Below, piece by piece: positions 32,246 to 44,990 of a stretch of DNA of 64,000 nucleotides (position 1 is the first letter of the stretch; each line of letters starts with the position of its first letter). The position numbers and the translations under genes are program-made. The notes below the pieces were generated by a model, which saw only the letters and a program-made list of their open reading frames with translations, was not told the DNA's origin and searched no databases. Source of the stretch: Ignelater luminosus (lineage: Eukaryota; Arthropoda; Insecta; Coleoptera; Elateridae); the NCBI GenBank assembly GCA_011009095.1, contig VTPC01002485.1, positions 65,402 through 129,401 of the forward strand. The letters are read 5' to 3'.

Positions 32246-35200
32246 ATCCCATGTTTTAAGGTAGATTTAGACACAAGTTTGACTGTAGTCGTAGTCAACC
32301 CTATCCAGACTGGTTTTCATTCCTAAAGCTTGGAACCCTTGCTGTAGGCTGCAACCATTCTACTTCTAGTCAGTTTCCTGTGTCTACGATTTCACAAGTC
32401 CGACAACAGAAGCCTCTCCGGGCAGCTAACGACTTGCTCAAATCACCCGTAATACAAAATGAGGGAATTGTGATTCTGGAAAGAATTGTTTTTTATTATC
32501 TAAATCCAATATGGTTATTCAAGAACAGAAAACATTAAGAACTCATCAACGAGAAATTGTCAAGTTAATCTCAGCATTTACCGTAATCGTGAATTGTCTG
32601 CTGTCAACTTGGAACTCAGTTGTTTTAATAGAACACTAACTTTTAATTGTTCCGTTGTCTTCTTCTAGAACATCGTTGTCACTAACTGAACTTCCATCCA
32701 CAACATTACCGCCCTCAGAAGATTCAGTTGTTCATCATCATGTTTATTCTTGATTCTAAAAGGGAAACAGTGGCTTCTTATGGTTTGCCTATGTATTACC
32801 ATTCTACCATGCTGGCTCAGCAGATTTAGTGGTTGATCATGATCTAACCCTCCTTGTTCGAGCTTCCACAACCACCTACATCTGAAAGAGAAAATTAAAT
32901 ACCCACAATATTGCAGGTAATATTTTATAAAATGGAAACATTTTCCTTCTTTTTACTTCTAAAGGATGAATATTCGTAAAACTGTGAATTCCTTTTGTCT
33001 CATCTCCAAAAAGTATTCCAAAAAAAAGTTTTACTCAATTTGTCCTTGCGCAAATGACATTTACAGGAAATTTGCTTAAATACTGTCAAATGGGATCCCT
33101 CTGTTAGCCTTAAATGCGATATATGGTGTAATGTATTCAACTGGAGGTTTTGTGTAGAATTAAGACAAACAAGACGATTCCTTTTGCCAACGAAAGAATG
33201 AACAATTTCTCCGAATGCTGAAAACGAGAAACGAGCAGTTCAAACTTCTCAGACTTTTTGAATTTCCTGGGTTTTCTTGTTTATTCAAACTGATGAAATT
33301 TTTCTTTATTAACAAGACCTTTAAGTTTTTTTATGTCAGGAGATTTTTAATACTACTTGGGGTAAGTTTGAAGAAATTTTAGAAAAACTTAGAACAATCA
33401 TTTGTAGAGGTATGTTAGGTATAATAAAGAAAGAATGAAATCAAGATTTGAATAAAAACTGACCGAAAAGTTTTCATTTTTCATTTTAATGGCAGGAGCT
33501 GCAAATTGGTGTAAGTGGGAAAAACTTCTTTTAATTGAGTAATAATCTTCAATGAAAAACAGCTTGAAGATTTAGCCTAAAAAATGTATATGAAGGCTTC
33601 TCAAACCTTTGATTGGCCTTAATACCACCATTTTGGGATGCTGAAATATATACTTAGGTTTCTTTTCGGAAGTAGATAGTGGATATGACTAGTTTCACCA
33701 GGTGCATTTCTCTGGTATGAATGTCATAAGGAATTTATATTTTCCCTGAACCGAAATTGAAAAGGTGTTCTGATGGTTCGTACAGATGATTCATAGAAGA
33801 AGCATTTGAGAACCCGTCCTAATCAAACTGTTACATCCGGTATTTTTTTGAAATCACAAAAAGGCTGTGGTATTGAAAAAAGGTTTGTAGAATGATCTAA
33901 AAAAGAAATTTCCTGTCTAGACTCTAAATTCCTTTCCTACTAACTATGCGCAATCCGAGTTAGAATTCCTGATAATGAAGACTGATAGTGAAACGAAGCT
34001 GCGTGTACATTCAATACGTACTTTTACTTCCTAGCAGGAAAACAATTTGGGAAGCTTTTTTGCTCGTACCGCATAATTCTGCACTTGCCATTTATGCAAA
34101 TAGAATACGGTAATTATTTTAATTTTTAAATTTATTGCTGTATAATTGATGTCTTTTTAATAGAATAAGTATAGTAGATACATAGGTATGTTAAAAAGAT
34201 ACTTTATAGTTTTCTAAGCAACCGACTTACTTGTTAATTATAATTAAATCCTTTTTTCTACTTTTATTTTGACTTTTTTAAATGAAAGTTGTCTAAAACA
34301 TAAACATTATTAACTGTATTAATTTCTGTATAATACTACTACGTTATGTTTAATCGATTAAAATTAGGCCATACAAATTTTTGTATATTCATAATATAGT
34401 AGTCATGTCTTTATTATTCAAACATTTAGATAACAATCAATTAAATTGTTGTCGGTCTGTCTAGGATATTTTATTTCAGTTATTAGTTATATAATGATAG
34501 CATATTCAACATAATGTATTCATTCTACTAATTATTTATTATTGTCCTAATCCTTTTTTTGTGTAGTTACGTAATTGCTAAAAACTGTATAGTTGCATAG
34601 ATTCATTATATTGATTTGGCATTTTTGCATATATGGAAAACACTACTTATATAATTATTATAAATCAAAAATGTTTCATTTTAAAAATATCATTAAAAGA
34701 TTTATTCAAGGAAGAAGTTGCGTTAAAAATGTCACGCAAACCACATAATAGCTGCTTAAAACAGTTATTCGCTTGCCTTTTGAAAGACGAAATTGTGCCA
34801 TAGTGGGAAGAATTTAAGGATATGGTGCATTCTGTTTTTCCTAATTAGTAACTGTACATCTTGATAATGTTGTTGTTGTTTATCAGAACTAGAATTACGT
34901 TTCATTTTACTTTATACAAATAGAAACGGCACGTGTAGCAGGTATCAAGTTAAACGCAAATATGATACCTGTATTTATTAAACACACTTTGACTGATAAT
35001 GATAAATTTTTATGTTTTATTTTCTATTAAACATAAATTGTTTACAAACAAGTTTATATCGTTTATTAATTGGAATTTAAATTTATTAAAAAATCTTTTG
35101 TTAATTTCGAACGCGACGTGAAAAATTTTATATCTTCACATAATTAATTAATTACGATCATTTAAAAAAATGTAATTGGATGTACTAAATTGAATTCGCT

Positions 35201-37735
35201 TTATTGATTTCTTTTACGACCTATCTTGATATTGTTTCAAAATGTGTATTGATGAAGTTTTGAAACATTTCGAAAAATAAATTAAATATGTGAAGCACTT
35301 TACCATTACAAAATTCTTTTGTTAATTAACAGTTTTTAATCGTAATTAATGTTTTTAGTATAAAAATAAACTCCAATAATTCATATCCCACACCATAAAA
35401 TGAACTTGCTACTCTTGTTTTATCAGAAAGGTACAGAAAACTTTATAAGACAATGGTGATAATGATAACAATAGCAATAAATTAGAAAAACAAAAATTGA
35501 GCCTTATTGTGATCATTCAATTTTAGTTACATGGGGTCTCTACAAAACACGTAACAACAGGAATTCTCTCATTTTTACTGGGACACTCGTTCAGTGTACA
35601 ATTATCATAGTTTTTACACTAAATCTAATAATATTTTCTTATTCGACAATTTCATAAAGTATTTAAAAACCATCTAAGTGCTTCTTTCGTTTTCTGCGAG
35701 ACACACTGTATATGTATTGATTGTTTCATGAAACAAGTTATATGGTAGTTTTTGTAAAAAAACGCTGGTGTCCATCGGATTGGCCAGTACCTAATTTTTT
35801 TTCTTCTACAATGAGCTTTTGCAATTATCGTTCTGCCATGACAAATATTTTATTTTCATTGTATTAGCATGTGAAGTTTATTTGGTATTGACAGATTGAT
35901 GAGCTAAGTAGTCTTTTGGAACTATAGATCATATAAACTTTCAGTATATTTTTCCGGATCTACAAAATATTACTTATCCCACGTCTTCTTCTTTTAATTG
36001 CCTTCTTGGTCAATTTCAGAATCTTTCACTTAATGCCACCTTGAGAGGTACAGTCTTCTAGAAGACTTGTTTTATTATTAAATAACCAAGCATCAACCAA
36101 ATATTTACTAAAAAAAATGACAATGTTGTTAAAACGTAGAAGTGCTGTTGCTTTTGAGACCTTTTAATGTTGATAGAAACAAATTTTATAAAATATAGTA
36201 TATGGAGAATGTTCCTGTGACTTATTTAACTCACGCCAATGCTGATAATGCAAAAAATTGAGGCCTCCAGAAGAAATAGGCCAACTGGAATCTTTACCAA
36301 AAGCCTGTTTCTGCTTTACAAATTTCTATGTTGTCAATAATATCTAATAATGATATAAGTCAATTTCCTACAGTCTACCATTTTATGATATTTTTTCCTT
36401 TTTTGGTATATACAAAGATATGACAGACAGTAACATGTAAACATGAATATGGAAAGGGGTTGTTTTTAAAATGACTTTTGTTTCTTTTTTAGACAATTTT
36501 TCATTTCTGAACCAAGAAGGTAAATTAAAATGAGACCCTCGTTAGACTACCAAAATCTACCAAAATAATTCATTTGAGTACCACCACTAATCTTTTTTTA
36601 TCTTCTCCATAATGTCTTGTATCGTGGAATGAAAAATCGAATTCGAAAGTGATTTTGCTTTTAAAATAGCAAAAGAAAGATTACGGAATAGCGAAAGTTG
36701 TTTTATATAGTGTTTCTGGTAGTGCAGACTTGTTTCTATAATTTCACGCCTTACAACTGGGCTTATAAGTAACCCTGTTGGCGCAGTACGAACTTAATAT
36801 AAATAAACCTCGACAAGTAATCTCTGTGTAGTTTTTGAACGATCAAATCTTAAGAATCTAATATCCTGATGTTCTGATAAAGAGATTTTATCTTAATTGA
36901 AGTCCGACAAATATCCGATCTATGGTCATATAGTATATACCAAACGAATCTGAATAAAACCAAAAACGTTATTAATCTGTTTATAGTTTATAGTTTTTGA
37001 AGTCTTTACAAACGCCAAAGACAAAATAAAGCTCCACATCAGGCAAACTAACTGCTAAATAATTGTATAAATGACTTGTGTATAAAATTAATATAAAACG
37101 CATAATAAAACTCTTTCTATACTCGTCAGCTTTCAACAACTATTAGCAATCCCACGTGATAATTTAACTGTACAAAATGTCGATCGATCTCGAGATTTTT
37201 TAAATATTTCTGTTTCGTGACAAGTGGAAACATGCTTTATTATAGCATTCTGCTTGATTAAAGATTGTCATAATCTTGACTTGTTTTTTGATAGTGTACT
37301 ACCAAGAGAATAGATCTTTAGAAAAAGTTTGTGATACAATTTGGACTGGAATGTTTGAATTTTATAATTGTGGAATTAAAAATATTAAAATTAACAGCAA
37401 CGTCAACAAGGTTGTGTCTTGCAAAATATCATAGGAAAATATTTTACACGACATGTTCACATTTCAGTATTGAATTAAATAAATTGTGTTTTTTTTTTCA
37501 TTACTGCTAACTAAAATTGTTATCCTAACATATTAATCACTACAATTAATTCTATTAATCAAATAAGTAAATTCTGATGACTTATTGTTCAATAATTTAA
37601 ATTCTCGGCAATGATAGACTTTTCAATTTATCGGGGTCGGCTTCAGAATTTCGGACCCACAACCAGATCTTTTAGAAGATAACATAAAGATTTTGTGAGC
37701 TAGTACATTTTTTGAAAACTTGTTATAGATTATAT
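32246..37735. other. Long AT-rich unassigned stretch
   Basis: No coding exon, RNA gene or transposon was recognised over about 5.5 kb. A 16-bp perfect palindrome TTGTTTCATGAAACAA lies at 35721-35736. Composition becomes very AT-rich from 34 kb onward, consistent with intron or intergenic DNA. Confidence 0.4.
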
Positions 37736-38100
37736 TGTAACGTTTTAATAAAACGTTTATTTATTTTTAATATTTATTTTCATTAAGTCTATTACAGTTT
37801 ATTTCTAATATTTATTTTCATTAAATTTATTTATTTCCATATGTACAGAACAATTTATTAATATCACTAATGCACATTTATTTCTGTTCATTGCTACGAC
37901 ATCTACTAGTCGTTGACCTAAGCTTATTCACTGCGTAACTGCCATCTCCATTCCCTCTTGCGTTTATATATATCTTCTCCTTGTTTCTCTCGATGAACCT
38001 AGAAGTTTTGCGCCTTTTCTCGCATATTCGACAATCTTAACGCCTAGAAAGTTCGAGTCTTCTCTGGTATATTCGATGCACTTATTAGTGGCGCGTTACA
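37736..38100 (+). mobile_element. Solo LTR, 365 bp
   Basis: It begins TGTAACG and ends CGTTACA, a perfect 7-bp inverted terminal repeat with the TG..CA signature of LTR retroelements. ATAT occurs at 37732-37735 and 38101-38104, a 4-bp target duplication. There is no internal region, so this is a recombined solo LTR. Inside is a direct repeat of AATATTTATTTTCATTAA. Orientation is arbitrary. The family is not assigned; a Ty3/gypsy-type is plausible from the duplication length. Confidence 0.75.
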
Positions 38101-38752
38101 ATATGTTATAGATTATACTTATCTGTTACATTTAACACTAACAGTTAATTATTTTCTTAATCTGATACTGTACCCCCTTAGCTAAAAGATGTATCAAAAC
38201 ATATTTTCTCAATAACTCAACAACAGGAATTTGAGAATGCATTTTGTTAAATTAAAGCAATTTTTTACTGACTTAGTCAATTTCTGTACGGTGGAAAGAT
38301 TTTCCTCAAGGGTCCTACCACTCCACCGGCTCTGGATTTGGGCAACTTCAGATCTCTGCTTCATCAAGCGGTATTAAAAATTCTCCAATCTATAGAGTAA
38401 ACAGTAAAAAAAACTTAATCGATTCTCCCAACCGATTCGTACAAGAGACAAACCGGGCAGGAAGACTCGGGCTCTTCAAAACATCGAGGCCGTTCGAGCA
38501 GTTTGATAGGTACGCAAAGGCCTGCACAAGTTTAAAACCCTAGACATTTAAAGAAAAAGTCTTGCCTGTCCAAACCTAACTCTTGAAGTCATATCTAGGT
38601 ATACACTGTCTTATAGATGCGCGAATGGTGCAGAAAGAAACTGTAATAATTATATTAGACATTTGAACCAATGTCAAATACAATTTTTATTTTTATTTTC
38701 CCAGGGAATATCCAGATGAGTTCGGACAGTTATCTTGAACAAATCTCAGAAT
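38101..38752. other. Unassigned stretch
   Basis: It starts with the second copy of a short tandem target sequence (GTTATAGATTATA at 38105). No gene was recognised. Confidence 0.4.
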
Positions 38753-38990
38753 TTGATGTAATTTTGGGTGTTGGCCTCGCACGTGCAAGGCACAAGATGA
38801 TGTAAGCCGCGGTTGGTGGGCTAACTTTAAGATATCCCGGGATCACCTTGATTGATTAATTTCTTTATAATTTGATAATTTTGACAATTTAAATCAACCA
38901 AGCGGTCCGAGCATATCTTAAAGTTAGTTCATCATGAGCCACTGGATGATGTGTATTTCAAGATTTACCCAGAATTATTCATCGCAATAT
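38753..38990. repeat. Imperfect palindrome, about 240 bp
   Basis: The left block CTAACTTTAAGATAT (near 38821) is matched in reverse complement near 38925, with neighbours GATCACCTTGATTGAT and the complement of CGGACCGCTTGGTTGAT. Weaker outer similarity (GATGTAATTTTGGGT versus the complement near 38985) extends the arms to about 100 bp. It may be a foldback MITE or a transcribed hairpin. No target duplication was identified. Confidence 0.6.
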
Positions 38991-39649
38991 GCCCAGGTAA
39001 AATCTGAAGTTTTAGATTGAACTGGATGTGCCCGTTTCGAGATTTGCTAGGACATATTGTAATGTGTCCGCTCTTTTATATATTTACTATTCCCACAGAA
39101 TTTAATAACAAATGGAGAAAAACATTATTTTCAGCACTCTCAACAGCAACTACCAAACCGGTAAAAAATCGGTTTCAGGGCAATAAAACAGTCTTTATGC
39201 TTTGGCTTTGTCAAAGTCAATCTAGATTCTATACCAAAACCTTCATTTGCATTGCACCTCATGTACTACGTATTGTAATATAAAGAAGATTTCCATTTCC
39301 CGGAATATTACAACCACTACTATATTCGTAATGTTGTCGGTATCTGTCTTTTTTTGTTCAAATTTAGATGGCCCTGTAGAAGCTCGAACACGAAAATGTG
39401 ATTAACAACTTGATCATTTTTGTTGCAGAAAGTTTTTTATTTAGGCCCGTTTTCTTTTGTGGTCTAGCTGAATAATAACACATGGAAGATGCTAGATAGA
39501 ACGATGTCCATGCTCTCCAAATTAACAAATCTAATTTTAACAAAATGATCCATTTTCTGAAGTGAAGTGGTTGATATGTTATAAAGAAACAAACCATAAA
39601 AAGTCAACTTCACATTAATTACTCTATAAAATTCTAAAATATAGTCTTT
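38991..39649. other. Unassigned stretch
   Basis: Short open frames on both strands (39017-39283 plus, 39364-39597 minus) have no recognised motif. The minus-strand sequence next to the ribozyme-like motif could be the rest of a Penelope-like element terminus, but this is not shown. Confidence 0.3.
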
Positions 39650-39713
39650 TGTAACATGTTTCGACCTTTACAAGACTTCTAGGCCATCATCAAACAGTTA
39701 ATATTACGATCAC
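39650..39713 (-). ncRNA. Hammerhead-ribozyme-like motif, Penelope-like element terminus
   Basis: On the minus strand TTGATGA (normally CTGATGA) is followed by a possible stem II, GGCCT with AGGTC, and then GAAAC and a short ACATGT arm. This order matches the hammerhead core, CUGANGA-stem II-GAAA. Hammerheads of this type are known in the terminal repeats of Penelope-like retroelements. The C to T change at the first core position and an unpaired T before stem II suggest it is inactive. No reverse transcriptase was found beside it. Confidence 0.4.
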
Positions 39714-42700
39714 TATGATCCGCGAACATAGGAAAAGTTTTTTGTTATTTATTATCTCTCTGATGTGTTTTGTAACTCTAGTGTTAATATTCCTTGTGGA
39801 GATAGATTAGTGTTACAATTTATTGTTAGTCTAATTTATAAATACCAGATTGTTATAATGCCAAAACTTTGGTTTTGTAGTTACAAAATCTACTCTTTAA
39901 GTTGTCCACAGGTGAAAGTTGTATTAATGTCGAAAGATCTTAAAACCTGATAACAGATAAAAAGATAGAAAGAAAACTGAGATTAACAGGATTAAAGCAA
40001 TGACTGAAAACAATGGATATCCCAAAAAAGTGATTAACAAACCATTGAATATCAAAAAGAACTTACTTAGAGAACACCTAGGATTGACACTACATGAGAC
40101 ACCCAAATGAGCGCAGAATTACACTTGTCTCATATAGAATCGGAGGGCCAAAAATCTGATTGCGAGTTTGCTTCAGGACGCTTTATATGTCAGATAGATA
40201 TGTGAAATATACCGTTTGTAGAATTCGGAACGCAAAACTGAGACCTTTTGAATACTTGAGGAAAGTTGAAAGCCAGGTTTGATTTTCTTAGGCTTCGATT
40301 AATTTTGTTCTCTCTATTAAATACTCGATAAAGTATGAAATATTTTGCTTCATACACAACTTTCATCTTGCGTAGAAAACAAAGAATGTAAAGGCTTCTT
40401 TAGATTGGGTTCTATCTTCCTTTTACCCACCGAAAATAGACAAGAATTCAAAATCCTCATTATTGGTTTAAGTATCCAAGTCATCTATCTGAGTCTATCG
40501 TTGCCAGCATGACCACATGCTATTTTCATGAAGTCTTAGTGAGAAAGAAAAGAACAGAAAAGAGAAAGAGAAGGAACTAGCTAAATGAAGATTGATTTAT
40601 GAGTCTTTGAGAATAACAGTGTGACTGGTTGTATAAAATTCTAGAAAATAAAAACAAAAGTGCAAATATTAAAAAGATAAAACCTGCTTTAAATGACATT
40701 TTAGGAACAGAACAAAAGACTAAGAAGAAACAAAACAATACAATGATAGAAAAACCGGTATACAAGATAATGTTAGAGATTACTGAAAGCCTGCGTTCTG
40801 TGTTACAATAAATTCATTAGATACGAGCTCATGTTACGCTGAAAATTGTGCAAATTGATTAAGGCGCAATAGGTGCAATACGAAGTTGATAATAAGCCAC
40901 TTCAGAGCTAAGATTGAAATTTCGATAACGGTAATTTCCTACATTTCACAACGATAAAATGAGCAGACTACATAAGTATTCTAAAAACAAAAATATAAAC
41001 AAAGCATAGACAGTAAAGCCATATCCACCAGAATTTTCGTTTGATAACAAGTACGGAGCAATTGTTATTGAATAGTAAAGCATTTCATCATATATTGATT
41101 AGTTTTACACGTTTTTATGTTAGATCTTCTTCATTCTAATTAATAAAGATTTCTTTTTGTAGGAGAAAAACTAGCTTTGGATTTTTATTAATTGTCTGGC
41201 AGTTCAATACAAAACTGCAAAAAATAGGCGTTCTTTTAGTTATTCTTGGAAATCAGAAAAACTGCTCTCAGTATAATAATTCAATAGTCTTCTAAGTTTA
41301 GTCTTTTTTTTGGTACTGTCCAAGAAACGAGTTAGTGTAACCAGAAATGGAAATTAAACAGTTAACAGTAATTTGGTCTTGTCCTGCCGATTTATCAAAA
41401 CTTGCTAGGTTTTGTCTCGTGACTGTACCATTCCAAATATCAATCTGCATAAAGAAATAGCCTTGATGTCTGACCTTCATGGCTATCTTAAACAAAATGA
41501 TACTGCATCTCTATACACTTAGCATTGTTGTAATATATAAATTTCCTATCGATTATATAAATGAGACCTAGACCTTTGCCCAAGCTTTTTTTGTATATGG
41601 ATGGAAACATATTTTCTTTAGTTTATTTGCTTACTTAATCTTTTTATTGGTTAATTGCATTATGTATGTGTCCAAATGTTCTTGATATATGAACAGCTTT
41701 GTCTTCATTCATATCAATGTATAGACAGATTCAGACAACTGTAAAAAAGTGGAAAAAAACAACGAACATTGCAAAGCACATTGTATGCTTTTCAAAACAT
41801 TCATGAAATTCCAGAATCTATTGAACTCCAATTTTCAAGGAATTCTCGTTTGAAGAAAAGTTGGTTTTAGACATTTTTTGTACAATTGATATACATACAG
41901 TTGCAAGATCTATTTTTTTGTCAAAAAGAGAAATATCTAACAGCGCTATCGATTTTGCTTCTGACTATAGCAATCAAATTATTTACAATTTATTTATCTT
42001 TAGTTTTTTATGATTCAATTGAAGCAAGGACACTTTTGCCATGAGACTCAAAATTGTGTTTTTTATGTTATCTTACATAAAGATTACGCCTCTTCTTACT
42101 AGAAAAATGTTTTCTACAATCAATTTCTTGCATGTTCCTGAAACTAATGAATATATAAACAAGAAAATATTATTATTGTGCACACTGTAAGTTTATATTA
42201 AACAGAATCCTTGAAAATTAATTACCTACTCCACAATTTTTACTGTGTTGTAAACAAATTAAGTAAAAAATAAATAAATAAACAAAGATATAGGTTATTC
42301 ATTGTTTGTTTCAAACAATGTTTGATTTTGTCGTGTCAAATGCTCTGTTAATTCTACGGCCTTCTTTATTATTATTGAATAAAAATATTAATTCCAATAA
42401 TTTTGTATGTGTAAGTATAAAAATTAGTTTTACTGGTGAAGCGATATTTTAATTATTTATTTTATTTATTGATTTATCATAAACCTACTCAGTTATATTA
42501 ATGGTAGAAATATTTATTAACGTCAATTCTACTGACGCTTTACAATATTATTTCATTAGACTCGCATTAATGTAGGTGCATAAAAAAAGTTTGATATTTC
42601 AAATGTGTGTCATTTGGTCAACAATAATAATTAGTAATACAAGAAAAAAAACACCGGTAGTTTACTTAAGTAGTTAACCATCAAAAAATAATATAATAAT

Positions 42701-44039
42701 GACAATGAGACTTAATCAATTTACTAAGAACCTTGGTTTCATGGACGACACCGTTTAAATATTTGATAACGGAATAATTTTCATAGGTGAAATGATATTA
42801 GGAATTTATTTTTATGATTGTTATAGAATCAAAGGGATATGAAAATTAAATTAACAAAAAGCTAATTTACAGCTTTGTATTTATAAAAACAGAATGAAGC
42901 GCTAGATAAAATCAACATAAATAAAAGCGTTGGATGAGCCAAAACGTTGACCCTCCTGCATTAAACCATTCCTAAATTTATATCAAGGCTTCTTTCTGGC
43001 TGTACAAACGCACGATGTTTGTAAACAGGATCTTATCAAATTCACATACAATGAAGTAAAATGTCAAATGGAAACGAACGAAGAATTAGATATGTCATTG
43101 CCCCAGTATTCTTTGTTTTCGTTTTAATTATTTTGTTGTTTGTTCTTTTTATTGTTGTTTATGTTTTCATATCTAAAACTTATGAAAAGTTAATTGTTCC
43201 ATAATTTATATGTATTTTACTGATATAAGAAAAAAAACAAGATTATCTACAGATAAATCTAAACGATTCCAAGAAAGTAATGCCAAAGAAATAATAAAAA
43301 AAAACGAGGAAATCTACCAAAATGTGTATCATGGAGCAAATAAGATAAAGAATAAGTCGATACAGTAACGCAACAAATTTGGTTTTCTCTTGTTTTGCCG
43401 TATCTGAAATTTATACGGATGTTTACGTGTCTATAAGACGCAGTATGAATTGGAAATATTTGCTTATGATATCAGATTAACATAAATCTTCAACTACATT
43501 TTGTTTTTAAAAATTTGATGTCTTCATGTTTTTCCGTAACGAAATGGAAAGCGAATAAATTCATTTGCTCTTCAAATACTTTATTCTTGTAATTGTTAGC
43601 ACGGGAAAAGATCATTTTCTACATTGTAAGAATAAAATAAAAGCTAAAGCTGTCTTCACTTTCGTTTCACTTTCTGAGTGGAAAAAATTAATTACAGTCT
43701 AGACGGATAGATGGCATACATTGTTTTATGGAGGTTTTTATAGTCCACATCACTTTACTCTCTTAAAATATCAAAGAAAAACAACTTGAAGTTTTTAGAT
43801 TTTTTGAGCTAACCTACCTTACACTACCTTTTAGCTTTCTTTGTATTTCATTATAACAATACATCTGAAAGTACATACTGTAGTATTCCCTAGGTGACTA
43901 ACTCAAAGCATTAAAAAATTTCCTTTTAGAAACTGCGCTTGTTTCTTTTAAAAGCATTGTCATCTCTAAAAACTAAAAACAATTTGGAGATACAAATTTG
44001 ACAAAGAGGAGATAGTTAATTTCTAGTTCTTCACCAATA
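39714..44039. other. Long AT-rich unassigned stretch
   Basis: No gene was recognised. A 9-bp hairpin lies at 42300-42320. Coding-like text on the plus strand at 39970-40200 (MTENNGYPKKVINK) loosely recalls LINE or Penelope reverse transcriptase linkers but is too weak to annotate. Confidence 0.35.
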
Positions 44040-44250
44040 ACGATTTAGAACCTCACCCGATGTCAGTTAGTGTCAAGTGTTGCACGGAAATGCGAAGGTG
44101 TTGGTTGCATCAGCCTTGTCTGACATTGTCTGACTCCACAACTCTAACACGATAATTTCCGCCAATGATTTGGCCACTACAGATGCCGAAACGTCCGGCA
44201 AGCAAGTTCATACGGACGCCAGCACCAGCTCCATCATCATCACTGCTTCG
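44040..44250 (-). other. GC-elevated segment with coding-like text
   Basis: The minus strand reads DDDGAGAGVRMNLLAGRFGI then CSGQIIGGNYRVRVV without stops across about 50 codons. Composition differs from the AT-rich surroundings. No family was recognised. It could be an exon fragment, a processed pseudogene or chance. Confidence 0.25.
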
Positions 44251-44990
44251 AATTTAACCATCAAATATCACATCAATACAGTTTAAGAGAAGCAGCGGAT
44301 CTTATAATGGCATGCAGTTCCCTTTGAGAAGAAGCTAGAACTCCACTGTGATCATCAATTTAAAAAGAGCCAAGTCAAACGACAAATAACTTTTCGACTT
44401 ATTATTGGATTTTCTCGTCGTTACAAAAAGTTAACTAACAATAGGTCATATTTCATGATAACACTTATTAGTGCTTATTGAATCAAGTTCTTTTGAATAT
44501 ATTCTCATTCTTCTACTTTGTAAAGCGTCCAGGCTCTCCACTTGACTCTGTTCATGAATTTTTCATTTCCTTCTGTATTATGATTCTTCGGTATGTCACG
44601 TCTTTTGCTTGTTTTACTTGCTCCGGTCTTTGCATATTTCATTATTGCAAAGACTTCTGTTTAAAATCTAATTTTTGCTTATGTAGCTGAATAGTCGATT
44701 ATTGTTACACTGCTTTTTGTTTTCTTTCTGTTTTTTTTTTCTATTCGGTTAGTTTGCTTACAGGCCAATGTTTGATATTTATAACCTATTCAACTATCTC
44801 ATTGGATAGGTCTATAAGGTATCAACATCTTGTTCTTTTCAGCGTGAATGAACAAAGTACTAGGGGCGTAGCCAAGCAGCACTTTTCATAGTTTTCAGTT
44901 TTAACTGACATCGTTTTGGTGAGCTCTTGTTACGGTTCGATTTTTTAATTTACCAAACCTGTATCTGCATTCAGCTTTAGCAGAACAAAT
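44251..44990. other. Unassigned stretch
   Basis: T-rich. An open frame at 44478-44690 encodes a hydrophobic Cys- and Phe-rich peptide with no known motif, probably by chance. Confidence 0.35.

Noticed and set aside
39970..40200. Text resembling a LINE or Penelope RT linker on the plus strand
   Set aside because: Only a short NGYPKKVI-like phrase matches, with stops around it, and its strand is opposite to the hammerhead-like motif.
44160..44240. Possible second hammerhead from GAAACGTCC and CATCATCATC words
   Set aside because: The CTGANGA core is not placed correctly and no stem II can form.
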